Part shown: positions 26,218-34,002 of the stretch, piece by piece
How positions within the stretch are numbered: the first letter of the stretch is position 1
How the letters are laid out: every line of letters starts with the position of its first letter
From: a virus
IMG/VR virus record: IMGVR_UViG_3300032268_001605
Span: 1-64,000 of that record
Direction: 5' to 3' (one strand)
Length of the DNA: 64,000 nucleotides
Notes under the pieces: model-generated
Database searches by the model: none
Told to the model about the DNA's origin: nothing
Seen by the model: the letters and a program-made list of their open reading frames with translations, nothing else
Position numbers and translations under genes: made by a program

Positions 26218-28038
26218 ATACATAAATTTAATCGATCCACAATCATATATTCTACATATACCCAACTTATTACATATTTCATATTCACTTAGACTTTTAT
26301 CAAATCCCATTTTTAAAAAAACATCTTTCCTATATAAAAATCTATTTTTTCTATATGCACCAATGATATGATAATAGGATGGTTTTGAATCATCAAAATA
26401 ATTCATCCCAATTTTACTATACATACTATCTTGATTCGACCACATTTTATCAGCATATGATATAACTCTATTTGGATTATAAATATCTAAAAAATATTTA
26501 AAAAGCCTAGATGCTGCACCAACAACAACATAATTCAACTTGTTACAGAACCTTAATAATTCATAAGAATTCTTTTCAGATTTTTGACCTAAATTTTTTC
26601 TAAGTTTTCCGAATGTCATTAGACTAATAAGTTCATTATTATAATATAGACCTAATTTTATGGAAGATCCCAAATTTCCTTGTATGTGATTTTTTATTAA
26701 AAATTGACTGACTATCTTAGTATCTCTTATTTCTCTAATTTCACATTTTCTAGCATAAACTTTTTTAGACAAATACAACATTGATAATATCCTCGACTCA
26801 ACTATTTCTCTTTTATATATCCATTGATCCTCAAATACTTGAATTAATTTAAATCCATTTAATTTAAATTTATTATTCATATTTAAATGATGGTTTTTAT
26901 CAACATTTATATTTGATCCACTAAAAATACCTATGAAATTTATTCCCAATTTAATATCTGGTAAAAATATATCATATCTATATTCCTCAATCTCAAAATC
27001 GATTATTATATTATTTTTATAAATATTTTTTATAAAAATAATAAAGTTATCTTTTGCATCTAAATATGACTTTATATTAAACTCACTCTTTTGAATATTA
27101 TTTATAGTCTGATCGTATTTAACTTTTTCCAAAAAAGTATAAAATTTTTTTATACTTTTTTCATAATCATCAAATTTTATTCTAAACAAATTTACTCCAT
27201 TTTTTTCACACCAAGTATTTTTGATAAAATCATTTCTCACTACTTTATCAAAATATTCATCACCCCCGAATTTATCAACTATTTCATAATGATGCCTACC
27301 ATCATATTCTAAACATATATTATATTTAGGTAAATAAAAATCAAATGGTAGTTTTCTACCACCATCACCAACACAATTTTCAAATTTATACTCTCTTATA
27401 AATTTTATATTTAATGAAGTTAAACATTTAGCTATCATCATTTCACCCTTGCTAAAATTACATAAATTACATCCATGTCCATTTAAATGATCTTTAGGGG
27501 ATTGAAAAAAAGACCCATGTTTACTACAAATTATTTCTACTTTAGTTCGATTATTTTTATAATCAACATTTGAATAACCATACATATTATTATGTATTTT
27601 ATTCGATTCATTAATGAATTCAATATTATTTTTTCTTTTTACTCCAGCACAAGATGAGCAAGATTGTCCTAATAAATGATTCGATGGCAAGATATTAAAT
27701 GGTCCATGATATTTACATATCACCTCAATTTTTTTTGATGAATTAATATAATTAACTTTACTATAATCAAACTTATTACCATGCTTTTCTATAGCAAGAT
27801 TAATGAAAATCTCATTATTATATTTTACACCACCATTACAAGAAGGACATCCAACTTTTCTAACATGTGCATCAGGTCTAACAAAAAAAGAACCGTGTTC
27901 TTTACAAATTATTTTAACTTTTTCAATTGAATTTATATATTCAACTTCCGAATAATCATATTTATATCCATGTCTTTTTAAAGCCTTGTATATAAATTTT
28001 TCTCTTAAAGAATCTTTATTTTTAACCGGATTTCTCAT
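26197..28038 (-). CDS. Modular homing-type endonuclease, paralogue of 24326-26179, with two nuclease regions
   Basis: 613 residues. Three zinc-ribbon-like repeats (KHGNKFDYSKVNY, VICKYHGPF, CSSC and similar) come first, then an intact-looking DUF559-like nuclease (FDFYLPKYNICLEYDGRHHYE, NTWCEKNGVNLFRI). A second nuclease-like region, YDIFLPDIKLGINFIGIF to VFEDQWIYKREI, aligns with IEFNG and EDDW of the 49984 protein but has Asn for the catalytic Glu. The conserved C-terminal domain (ARKCEIREI to SYADKMWS) ends the protein. It sits with its paralogue between the intein A halves. Confidence 0.8.
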   Translation of the reverse strand: MRNPVKNKDSLREKFIYKALKRHGYKYDYSEVEYINSIEKVKIICKEHGSFFVRPDAHVRKVGCPSCNGGVKYNNEIFINLAIEKHGNKFDYSKVNYINSSKKIEVICKYHGPFNILPSNHLLGQSCSSCAGVKRKNNIEFINESNKIHNNMYGYSNVDYKNNRTKVEIICSKHGSFFQSPKDHLNGHGCNLCNFSKGEMMIAKCLTSLNIKFIREYKFENCVGDGGRKLPFDFYLPKYNICLEYDGRHHYEIVDKFGGDEYFDKVVRNDFIKNTWCEKNGVNLFRIKFDDYEKSIKKFYTFLEKVKYDQTINNIQKSEFNIKSYLDAKDNFIIFIKNIYKNNIIIDFEIEEYRYDIFLPDIKLGINFIGIFSGSNINVDKNHHLNMNNKFKLNGFKLIQVFEDQWIYKREIVESRILSMLYLSKKVYARKCEIREIRDTKIVSQFLIKNHIQGNLGSSIKLGLYYNNELISLMTFGKLRKNLGQKSEKNSYELLRFCNKLNYVVVGAASRLFKYFLDIYNPNRVISYADKMWSNQDSMYSKIGMNYFDDSKPSYYHIIGAYRKNRFLYRKDVFLKMGFDKSLSEYEICNKLGICRIYDCGSIKFMYKKRDVD

Positions 28039-28044
28039 ATAATC

Positions 28045-28057
28045 TATATATTAAAAA
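28045..28057 (-). promoter_or_regulatory. TTTTTAATATATA motif, candidate phage promoter
   Basis: Exact minus-strand copy 6 bp upstream of the start of the nuclease gene 26197-28038. It overlaps the A-tract side of the terminator of the clp N-terminal fragment, so one transcript stops where the next could begin. Confidence 0.55.
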
Positions 28058-28093
28058 AAATAACCCTATTTTTAATATAGGGTTATTTTTTTT
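28053..28093 (-). terminator. Terminator after the N-terminal clp fragment
   Basis: A perfect stem of ATAACCCTAT with ATAGGGTTAT, extended by A/T runs on both sides. It starts at the stop codon of the 117-aa clp fragment. Confidence 0.85.
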
Positions 28094-28446
28094 CAAGTTG
28101 TTATTATTTTATGTGATTCTAAATTTGATGTTTTCCTAACCTCTATAAGAGTTTCAGGGGTTACACAACCTGGTTCGCCAATCAGAATCGGATTATTCTT
28201 CTTTTTTCTAGCTAGAATTTGTGAAACTCTAAGTATTTCTTTGTCTCTACCAACTACTGGATCCAGTTTGCCTTCTTCAGCAAGTTTAGTTAAATCTCGA
28301 CTAAAGGAGTCTAATACAGGCGTTTTTGATTTCGGATCGGGGTTCTTCCTACTACCTTTATATTTCTCAGAGTCTTGGTCATCATCCTCGAAAGCCATCT
28401 TTACATCGATAAGTTCTTTACCTAATAATTCTTTTGATGTATCCAT
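28093..28446 (-). CDS. ClpC-like AAA+ unfoldase, N-terminal piece, with C-terminal split-intein N-fragment
   Basis: 117 residues. Residues 1-93 are extein: a charged linker, then [35 protein letters not shown], the standard start of a Clp D1 domain up to the first glycines of the Walker A loop. There is no Clp N-domain. Residues 94-117 (starting [12 protein letters not shown]) are the N-fragment of intein A. Without the other two genes this piece has no ATPase fold. After both splices the assembled protein would be about 703 residues. Confidence 0.9.
   Translation of the reverse strand: MDTSKELLGKELIDVKMAFEDDDQDSEKYKGSRKNPDPKSKTPVLDSFSRDLTKLAEEGKLDPVVGRDKEILRVSQILARKKKNNPILIGEPGCVTPETLIEVRKTSNLESHKIITT
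28096..28167 (-). other. Split intein A, N-terminal fragment (24 aa)
   Basis: Starts with Cys right after GEPG of the D1 Walker A and ends at the stop codon. At 24 residues it is about as short as the known 25-residue AceL-TerL N-fragment. Confidence 0.88.
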
Positions 28447-28497
28447 TTTAAATATTTTTGTGTTTTAGATTATATAAATTTTTGGGGAGATTGTTTT

Positions 28498-28527
28498 CAA
28501 AAAAAGAGAGTTGATGTGAATCAACTC
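28498..28527 (-). terminator. Terminator after the HU gene
   Basis: Perfect 8-bp stem GAGTTGAT / ATCAACTC with a GTGA loop, then a T-run on the minus strand. It begins 10 bp beyond the HU stop codon. Confidence 0.8.
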
Positions 28528-28536
28528 CCATTTCAA

Positions 28537-28812
28537 TTAGTTGTTTACCTTTTGATTCAAAGTTGCCCCAGGCTTGAATTTTGCAACTGTTTTTGAAGGA
28601 ACTCTAACTTCATCCCCAGTCTTAGGGTTTCTTGCGATTCTTTCTGCTCTTTTTGATGTTTCCCAACTACCAAAACCAACCAAGCTCACTTTTTCACCCT
28701 TAGCCAGAGTTGACTCAATTACCGAAATAATCGCATCAATTGTTTCGGTTGATTTCGTTTTAGTAAGACCAGTGATAGTAGCTACTTCACTGACTAAATC
28801 TGATTTATTCAT
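28537..28812 (-). CDS. HU/IHF-family DNA-binding protein
   Basis: 91 residues: MNKSDLVSEVATITGLTKTKS, then EKVSLVGFGSWETSKRAER and the DNA-binding arm ARNPKTGDEVRVP with the intercalating Pro, and KFKPGATL. It matches HU length and pattern throughout. It would bend and compact phage DNA in the cell or act at recombination and replication sites. A 155-bp AT-rich gap lies upstream with no gene visible. Confidence 0.95.
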   Translation of the reverse strand: MNKSDLVSEVATITGLTKTKSTETIDAIISVIESTLAKGEKVSLVGFGSWETSKRAERIARNPKTGDEVRVPSKTVAKFKPGATLNQKVNN

Positions 28813-28967
28813 TTTTTAAATTTAAATTTTTATTTTTGAAAATTTTACACTTTCATATTAAGTATTATATTCTTTATAATATAAAGAGTTTATGAAAGTT
28901 TAGTAAAATTTAAAATTTTTTATTTTAAAATCTCTTACTTCACAGTTTTCGCACCGAAGAAAAATAT

Positions 28968-29297
28968 CTATTCATCAGAATCTATTAATAATTTTCCAAG
29001 TAAAATATCTCTGTAATGTGATTTATCAGCTTTTGTAATAGTAGAATCTAAAAATTTAACTTCAAAAAAATTTTCAAACCTAGCAACATTTTTATATATC
29101 TTGAATCCTTTGTAATTAACAAGGTCTAGACACTCTTTGTCAACTACATAAAATTCTAGTTCCTTGTTCATCTTGGTGAAAACGATATGTTGAAGACGTT
29201 CAAAAAAACTTAGATGCCCTTTTTCGAACAAGAAGGAAGTTCCATGTTTAGAAAAATATTCTATTTGTTTATCATTTATGTAAATATGTTTATTCAT
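28968..29297 (-). CDS. Hypothetical protein (109 aa)
   Basis: Starts MNKHIYINDKQIEYFSKHG. It is a mixed alpha/beta-looking basic and aromatic protein with no motif I recognise. Its start overlaps the small membrane protein gene by 8 bp, placing it last in the folA operon. Confidence 0.6.
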   Translation of the reverse strand: MNKHIYINDKQIEYFSKHGTSFLFEKGHLSFFERLQHIVFTKMNKELEFYVVDKECLDLVNYKGFKIYKNVARFENFFEVKFLDSTITKADKSHYRDILLGKLLIDSDE

Positions 29298-29424
29298 TTT
29301 TCTTTTCTTCGTTTAAAAAATAAAAAATAATACAAAGTAAAAACCAAAACCAGTAAAGATTATCGAACTGATAAAATAAGTCTACTAAAAAAAGTATTAA
29401 AAAATAAAATGATATAGCTTTCAC
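29290..29424 (-). CDS. Small two-helix membrane protein (44 aa, GTG start)
   Basis: From GTG 29424 the frame reads VKAISFYFLILFLVDLFYQF, then DNLYWFWFLLCIIFYFL and a charged tail NEEKKNE. The two hydrophobic stretches look like a membrane hairpin. It overlaps the folA stop by 3 bp and the next gene start by 8 bp, a typical phage operon arrangement. The start is non-ATG and the gene is short, so it is provisional. The role is unknown; small phage membrane proteins of this kind can be lysis or exclusion factors. Confidence 0.5.
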   Translation of the reverse strand: MKAISFYFLILFLVDLFYQFDNLYWFWFLLCIIFYFLNEEKKNE

Positions 29425-29888
29425 AAGTTCTGATAAGTAATGTATTTGTATTCAAATTCACCATTTGAATTGATTTCCACATTTGATTCAATCCAATCAC
29501 TTCCCAACTCAGGAAAAAAAGTATCTCCCTCAAAATCTTTATCGATTAGTGTTAATTCAATCTTTTTAGCATGTGGCAAAAACATATTATACATCTCACC
29601 ACCACCAATTACAAACAAATTACTTTGTTGATATATTTCTAACATATCATATATGTTATTATAAATTAAACAATTATCTGCCTTAAAATCTCTGTTCTTG
29701 GTTAATATAATATTCAATCTTCCTGGAAGTGCCTTACCTATTGATTCATAAGTCTTTCTACCCATTACTATTGGATTTCCAGTAGTCAACGATTTAAACC
29801 TTTTCAAGTCTTCTGGTAAGTACCACAATAATTTCCCATCACCACCGATGACTCTATTTTTACTACAAGCTGCTATTAGTGTTATCAT
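29421..29888 (-). CDS. folA: Dihydrofolate reductase
   Basis: 155 residues matching DHFR end to end: MITLIAACSKNRVIGGDGKLLWYLPEDLKRFK (active-site region, with Pro-Glu-Asp), PIVMGRKTYESIG, PLPGRLNI-like ALPGRLNIILT, LFVIGGGEMYNMFLP and LTLIDKDFEGDTFFPE. It reduces dihydrofolate to tetrahydrofolate with NADPH, supporting thymidylate synthesis during phage DNA replication. It overlaps the upstream gene by 26 bp. Confidence 0.96.
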   Translation of the reverse strand: MITLIAACSKNRVIGGDGKLLWYLPEDLKRFKSLTTGNPIVMGRKTYESIGKALPGRLNIILTKNRDFKADNCLIYNNIYDMLEIYQQSNLFVIGGGEMYNMFLPHAKKIELTLIDKDFEGDTFFPELGSDWIESNVEINSNGEFEYKYITYQNL

Positions 29889-30582
29889 TATCTAAAATTT
29901 CATCTATTATATTGTCTCTTTTTACATGTGAGAACATCTCTGCCGGATCATAACCCCATAAAATACAAGCCTCTACTTCATCAATTTCCCAATCATATAT
30001 CACCTGTCCACCCTTTAAGTGGTATTCACCACAGTTATCACCAATGCACTCATCAGCGAACCTAACCTTCAAAGTCAAATCTGGGAATATTTCTGACAAT
30101 CTTTTGATTACTGGAAGGGGTGTAGACCAAGCAGTTTGGAAGAAAATCTCACCATCTTCTATGTAAGATCCTGAAGCACCCCATTTTGTACCCCAATTAT
30201 CAATTGCCCAATTGTACCAGTTTTTATAACCATAGTTTATTTTATTCTGATAACATATCATACCAACTTCTAAAATTTTATCATAATCTTCTTTTTTAGA
30301 AAAGTAATCGATTAAACCTTCAATGGTATGAATACCTAAGTTTACAGGCCAGTTTCTTGAAAGTATTTCATCAAGATATTTACTATCACCAGTTTCTTGG
30401 TATAAAACAATAGCAAATCCTATATCAGAATCTGTAGAGGCATCTATTCTGAGAGAAGGTGGCATAGGTACTATCTTTTCAAAATCTATGACTTTTCCAC
30501 CATCTGAAATATGTGAGTATAATTTCTCTACTTCTTGAGTATTGCCTTCAATACTTAATTTATTTATAACCCAATTTGGCAT
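29863..30582 (-). CDS. DUF1281/YubB-like ferredoxin-fold protein
   Basis: 239 residues. MPNWVINKLSIEGNTQEVEKL is the typical start of this family, and GASGSYIEDGEIFFQTAWSTPLP with RFADECIGDNCGEYHLKGG is its conserved C-terminal region. The family is found on plasmids and in phages; its function is not established. It overlaps folA by 26 bp and is in the operon driven from near 31121. Confidence 0.8.
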   Translation of the reverse strand: MPNWVINKLSIEGNTQEVEKLYSHISDGGKVIDFEKIVPMPPSLRIDASTDSDIGFAIVLYQETGDSKYLDEILSRNWPVNLGIHTIEGLIDYFSKKEDYDKILEVGMICYQNKINYGYKNWYNWAIDNWGTKWGASGSYIEDGEIFFQTAWSTPLPVIKRLSEIFPDLTLKVRFADECIGDNCGEYHLKGGQVIYDWEIDEVEACILWGYDPAEMFSHVKRDNIIDEILDNDNTNSSL

Positions 30583-30585
30583 ATT

Positions 30586-31101
30586 TTAATATTTATAATT
30601 TATTACCCCATCAAAATTTTCAGAATCATCTATTGCCTCGTATCCATTAATCATTTCCTCAATTACAGAGCCAGGTATAGATTTACCCTCATCAACAAAC
30701 CTAACACTATTTCTACTTTGGTATTCTTCTAAAGACAGTATAGGGAAAATGATTGCCATTTTTTTAAATTCATTCGAAAAATATGAACTAAACAAATTTC
30801 TACCCTTTCTTCGTAGATTAGTCAAATTTATAATAACACTATTACCAGAATTTGCCAAATCAATCAATTTATCTTTCAACATTCGATTAACCAACTTTTG
30901 ATTAACAGATTTGAATGCGTCATTATAATTCATACCTGGACATAACTCTAAAACAATATCATCACGAGAAACAACTACTACATTTGATAATTGTAAATTT
31001 CTTATCAAGGTATCTTTACCAGAAAGAGGTGGTCCAACCAAGAAAATCACAAAAGGTTGATTAAGTGAGTAAATATAAGTTTTTAAATTCTGTAAATTCA
31101 T
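30586..31101 (-). CDS. Polynucleotide-kinase-like P-loop kinase
   Basis: From ATG 31101 (MNLQNLKTYIYSL) the protein is 171 residues. The Walker A loop is FLVGPPLSGKDT, followed by VVSRDDIVLELCPG, as in the kinase domain of T4 PseT (5' polynucleotide kinase), and the lid-like LTNLRRKGRNLF. The 3'-phosphatase domain is absent. A 14-codon longer frame from TTG 31143 would start upstream of a good promoter at 31121-31146, so ATG 31101 is preferred. It would phosphorylate 5'-OH nucleic-acid ends or a small molecule. Confidence 0.75.
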   Translation of the reverse strand: MNLQNLKTYIYSLNQPFVIFLVGPPLSGKDTLIRNLQLSNVVVVSRDDIVLELCPGMNYNDAFKSVNQKLVNRMLKDKLIDLANSGNSVIINLTNLRRKGRNLFSSYFSNEFKKMAIIFPILSLEEYQSRNSVRFVDEGKSIPGSVIEEMINGYEAIDDSENFDGVINYKY

Positions 31102-31120
31102 ATTATGAAATTTTATAAAA

Positions 31121-31151
31121 TAAAGATAAATAAAATTTACCAAATTTCAAA
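31121..31151 (-). promoter_or_regulatory. Bacteroidetes-type primary promoter for the kinase-folA operon
   Basis: On the minus strand TTTTG, 19 bp, TATCTTTA, the host sigma pattern (TTTG-N19-21-TAnnTTTG, last base A here). The -7 box (31121-31128) lies 20 bp before ATG 31101 and therefore decides that start. Confidence 0.65.
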
Positions 31152-31152
31152 A

Positions 31153-31857
31153 TTATTTGGCAACAATTACCATAACTTTCTCAGATTGTGATTCAGTCAA
31201 TCTATGATATCCATCTATCACAAAATAATTATCATCTACTTCTAGAACCAGACCTTTTGGGATAAGCGGGTAATGATAGTAAGACAAATCCTCCGATTGA
31301 ACCTTTTTCAGATGTGATTTTTGACTAAAGATAATTTTAGATTTTTTTACATATTCTATAGTATAATTCTTATCTAATAGTTTATCTAATATAGTACCAT
31401 ATTCTAATTTTAGGAGGTAAAAAACTATATCCCTCAAGTCATCAAGCTCCTCAATTTTGTCTAAATCACTAACGATTTTATTGAAAATTTCTGGGTTGAT
31501 AAAAATACTATTAATTTCCTCACCGTAAAATCCATTATCAATTGTATAAAACCAATTACCTAAATCCCAAATTCTATAATGAGATAAAATTCTATCGACA
31601 CAATATTCAAAAACAACATTAGCATCATAACCAAATAATAACCCAGTTATGGTATTATTTCTATCCTTGTTTTTTCCTGAACCGAAATATCTCCTGACTA
31701 TCTTAGCTCTGACCGATGGTAAATCCACACCAGTCAATGTCACTGATACTATTGTAGCACACCTACAAACCCCTTCTTCGTGGCAGCCGTGTTCCTTACA
31801 GTTGTTTTTTTCAACTGTCTCGTATTTAACGGAGTCTATAAAATCATTTGTTATCAT
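31153..31857 (-). CDS. Hypothetical protein with ParB/sulfiredoxin-like IDGYHR motif
   Basis: 234 residues. The N-terminal region has a Cys/His cluster (NNCKEHGCHEEGVCRC) that may bind metal. The C-terminal segment GLVLEVDDNYFVIDGYHRLTES resembles the VIDGHHR loop of ParB-like/sulfiredoxin folds, which bind or hydrolyse nucleotides. The middle is helical. Its stop and start abut neighbouring genes (1-bp overlap with 31857-32294), so it is in the same operon. Function unknown. Confidence 0.55.
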   Translation of the reverse strand: MITNDFIDSVKYETVEKNNCKEHGCHEEGVCRCATIVSVTLTGVDLPSVRAKIVRRYFGSGKNKDRNNTITGLLFGYDANVVFEYCVDRILSHYRIWDLGNWFYTIDNGFYGEEINSIFINPEIFNKIVSDLDKIEELDDLRDIVFYLLKLEYGTILDKLLDKNYTIEYVKKSKIIFSQKSHLKKVQSEDLSYYHYPLIPKGLVLEVDDNYFVIDGYHRLTESQSEKVMVIVAK

Positions 31858-32294
31858 TACTTGATATTTGGTAAAATAAGTCTTCCATCAACCATTCCAA
31901 TATGGTAGTCAGTCCAACTATCTCTATCAATTTTTCCCTCAACTTTATCAAGGTAGTTCTTGTAAAGACCGATGATATTTCCCTTACCAATCGGATTCAT
32001 GGAGTGCACAATGAAATCCGGAAGTTCCATTTCACCGTCTATACATATATCTAACAGGTAATCAGCAGCATCTTTGCCGTTCCACTCCCTGCCACTCCCA
32101 TCAAAACTATCTATATCGTGATCGAAAGAAACTAAGTCTATATTTTGAATGTTTTGGTCGACATATTTTGTGAAGTCGAAATAATTTCTTATTACAACCC
32201 AATCGTACCCGTCAAAGTTTGGTACCAAGTTGTTGACAAACTGAGGTGCCCTTTCGTCATCTAGGAATATGGCTAGTTTTTTATCTTTTTGCAT
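31857..32294 (-). CDS. Cyclic-phosphate-processing receiver-like (cREC) protein
   Basis: 145 residues. KLAIFLDDERAPQF (about 6-19), VSFDHDIDSFDGSG with FDHD (about 54-57), GKDAADYLLDICIDG and FIVHSMNPIGKGNI match the receiver-like family linked to cyclic-phosphate RNA-end processing. The catalytic Asp/His residues are all visible. It overlaps the next upstream gene by 14 bp. The nearby kinase supports a role in RNA end repair. Confidence 0.7.
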   Translation of the reverse strand: MQKDKKLAIFLDDERAPQFVNNLVPNFDGYDWVVIRNYFDFTKYVDQNIQNIDLVSFDHDIDSFDGSGREWNGKDAADYLLDICIDGEMELPDFIVHSMNPIGKGNIIGLYKNYLDKVEGKIDRDSWTDYHIGMVDGRLILPNIK

Positions 32295-32742
32295 AATTTT
32301 CTAAAAATTTTTTTTCAGCTCTTCTTAAATTTTCAATACCCTTCTCATTAATTAAATCTAATACCGTATCTAAGTCTGTGTTTACTTCTACCCACCCATC
32401 CACTTTGTCTATGAATAAATCAAATATTCTGTGCAGTGAGGGTCTAATGTGTTCCTTCACCTTCAAAAAATCGTATTGGTTCTTTAGTACCGATTGGCTT
32501 ATGTCCCTTGTATGTTGGAAAATTAGATTGTTCACTAAAATTCCCCTATACTTGTCCATTTCCTTGGGTTGGCAAATGACTATCATATTGTAAAAATCCC
32601 ACTTATCTTCCCAGTCCAAACTAGCATCAAAATTTACTTGTGCAAGGTTAGTCCTATCTACCTCACTAAGGTTAGTATATTCCCAAATCACGGTATCCAC
32701 CTGTCTGGAGTAGTTTATGTGGTAAATTCTGTGTTTCTTCAT
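32281..32742 (-). CDS. Hypothetical protein (153 aa)
   Basis: Starts MKKHRIYHINYSRQVDTVIWEY. Mixed alpha/beta with a charged C-terminal helix (NLRRAEKKFLENYAKR). I do not recognise the family. It opens the operon that runs to the cREC gene and is preceded by an 11-of-13 match (TTTAATATATA) of the recurring upstream motif at 32755-32765. Confidence 0.6.
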   Translation of the reverse strand: MKKHRIYHINYSRQVDTVIWEYTNLSEVDRTNLAQVNFDASLDWEDKWDFYNMIVICQPKEMDKYRGILVNNLIFQHTRDISQSVLKNQYDFLKVKEHIRPSLHRIFDLFIDKVDGWVEVNTDLDTVLDLINEKGIENLRRAEKKFLENYAKR

Positions 32743-32760
32743 GTAAGATCATGATATATA

Positions 32761-33912
32761 TTAAACACTTACTTCATTTTTTTGTCTAGACTTCCAAAAA
32801 TTTAAAATTTCAAGGTATCCACCTAATTCACTTCTGTTAATTTTTGTACAGTGTTCTCCACTCTTCTCTGTGTGTTCGACTTCGAGTGTCATTCCGTTCC
32901 AGCTCATACTCCTGAATTCGATTTCAGTTTCCCTTAGGAACTCACTTATTTCTTTCTTTTCCCTTTCTATTCTCCCTCGGCTCATGTCCACCTCTGATAC
33001 TTCACCACTGCTGTCTACTTCGAAATATGATACGTGATTGTCGAACTCTTCGTCTATGAACCAATTTTTCTTCTTTTCCTTCTTAAACGATCGGTAATTA
33101 TATTCCCAAATATCATCCCCTAAATCGTTATAGTAGGAATATCTGCTACGGCTCTCACATATTTTCTGATCACGTTCAACAGGCAAACCTTCCCAATCTA
33201 CCAAAGATGCAACCCTACATAATTTCTCTAAGTGTAGAATGTCTTGCGTCTCTCTCCCAGTATGCTCATTTTGATAACCTACTGAAATATTCGTACATTC
33301 TGGATATATTGACATAAACTGATATGAATCAGTGTAAACACCAGTTGGATCTGCACTATAGTTGAAGTCACATAGTATAGTATCTTCCACTTTAGATTTT
33401 CTATTCAATTCCATAGAAAGTGCCTCAGCAAAAGTTTCTGAGCAACATCTACTACTAGATTGAAAAGTAATTACTGAACCAGTACCACGTCTATCAAATG
33501 AAATTACCTTTTTTATATTTGGAAGTGGATTCTCTCTGTGTAGTTTTGATACAGCTTTTGAACCGATACAGCCCCTTTCCTCTCCTAAAAAGAAATAATA
33601 TAATCCAGGGATACCTTTCTCTATTAGATAGATCATAATTGTTACACCTGCTTTATCATCAGCACCTAATATGGAAGTTCCATCTGTTTTAATCAAATTC
33701 CCTTCAAATATGTGATTTACTGCCCTTTTATCACTGGAGGCAGTATCTAAGTGTGAAGTAAACATTGTATTGGGACTTTCACCTAATTGGATGTATAGAT
33801 TACCGAATTCGTCTGAATGAAGTCCACTTGGTAATAAGTGAAACAAGCCTGACTCAGTGCCGTGTGGATAAGTTTCTGATGTTAATTTTAAAAATGTTTC
33901 CTTAATATTCAT
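32761..33912 (-). CDS. M20/M42-like metallopeptidase
   Basis: From ATG 33912 (MNIKETFLKLTSETYPHGTE) about 383 residues; a longer frame would need TTG. The pattern is that of di-zinc aminopeptidases: MFTSHLDTASSDK (His and Asp ligands), SILGADDKAGVTIMIYLIE (bridging Asp), FFLGEERGCIGSKAV (catalytic Glu) and a late His (YQNEHTGRE). It most resembles PepT-type peptidases. The C-terminal 110 residues are acidic and unlike the family. A peptidase of this type is unusual in a phage and may supply amino acids or process a protein. Confidence 0.7.
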   Translation of the reverse strand: MNIKETFLKLTSETYPHGTESGLFHLLPSGLHSDEFGNLYIQLGESPNTMFTSHLDTASSDKRAVNHIFEGNLIKTDGTSILGADDKAGVTIMIYLIEKGIPGLYYFFLGEERGCIGSKAVSKLHRENPLPNIKKVISFDRRGTGSVITFQSSSRCCSETFAEALSMELNRKSKVEDTILCDFNYSADPTGVYTDSYQFMSIYPECTNISVGYQNEHTGRETQDILHLEKLCRVASLVDWEGLPVERDQKICESRSRYSYYNDLGDDIWEYNYRSFKKEKKKNWFIDEEFDNHVSYFEVDSSGEVSEVDMSRGRIEREKKEISEFLRETEIEFRSMSWNGMTLEVEHTEKSGEHCTKINRSELGGYLEILNFWKSRQKNEVSV

Positions 33913-34002
33913 TGTAAGTAATTTTTGATAATACAAATATAAATAAAAAAATTAACATTTAAAAATTTTTCAACACAATTTTTTTATATATATACTTTCA
34001 TT

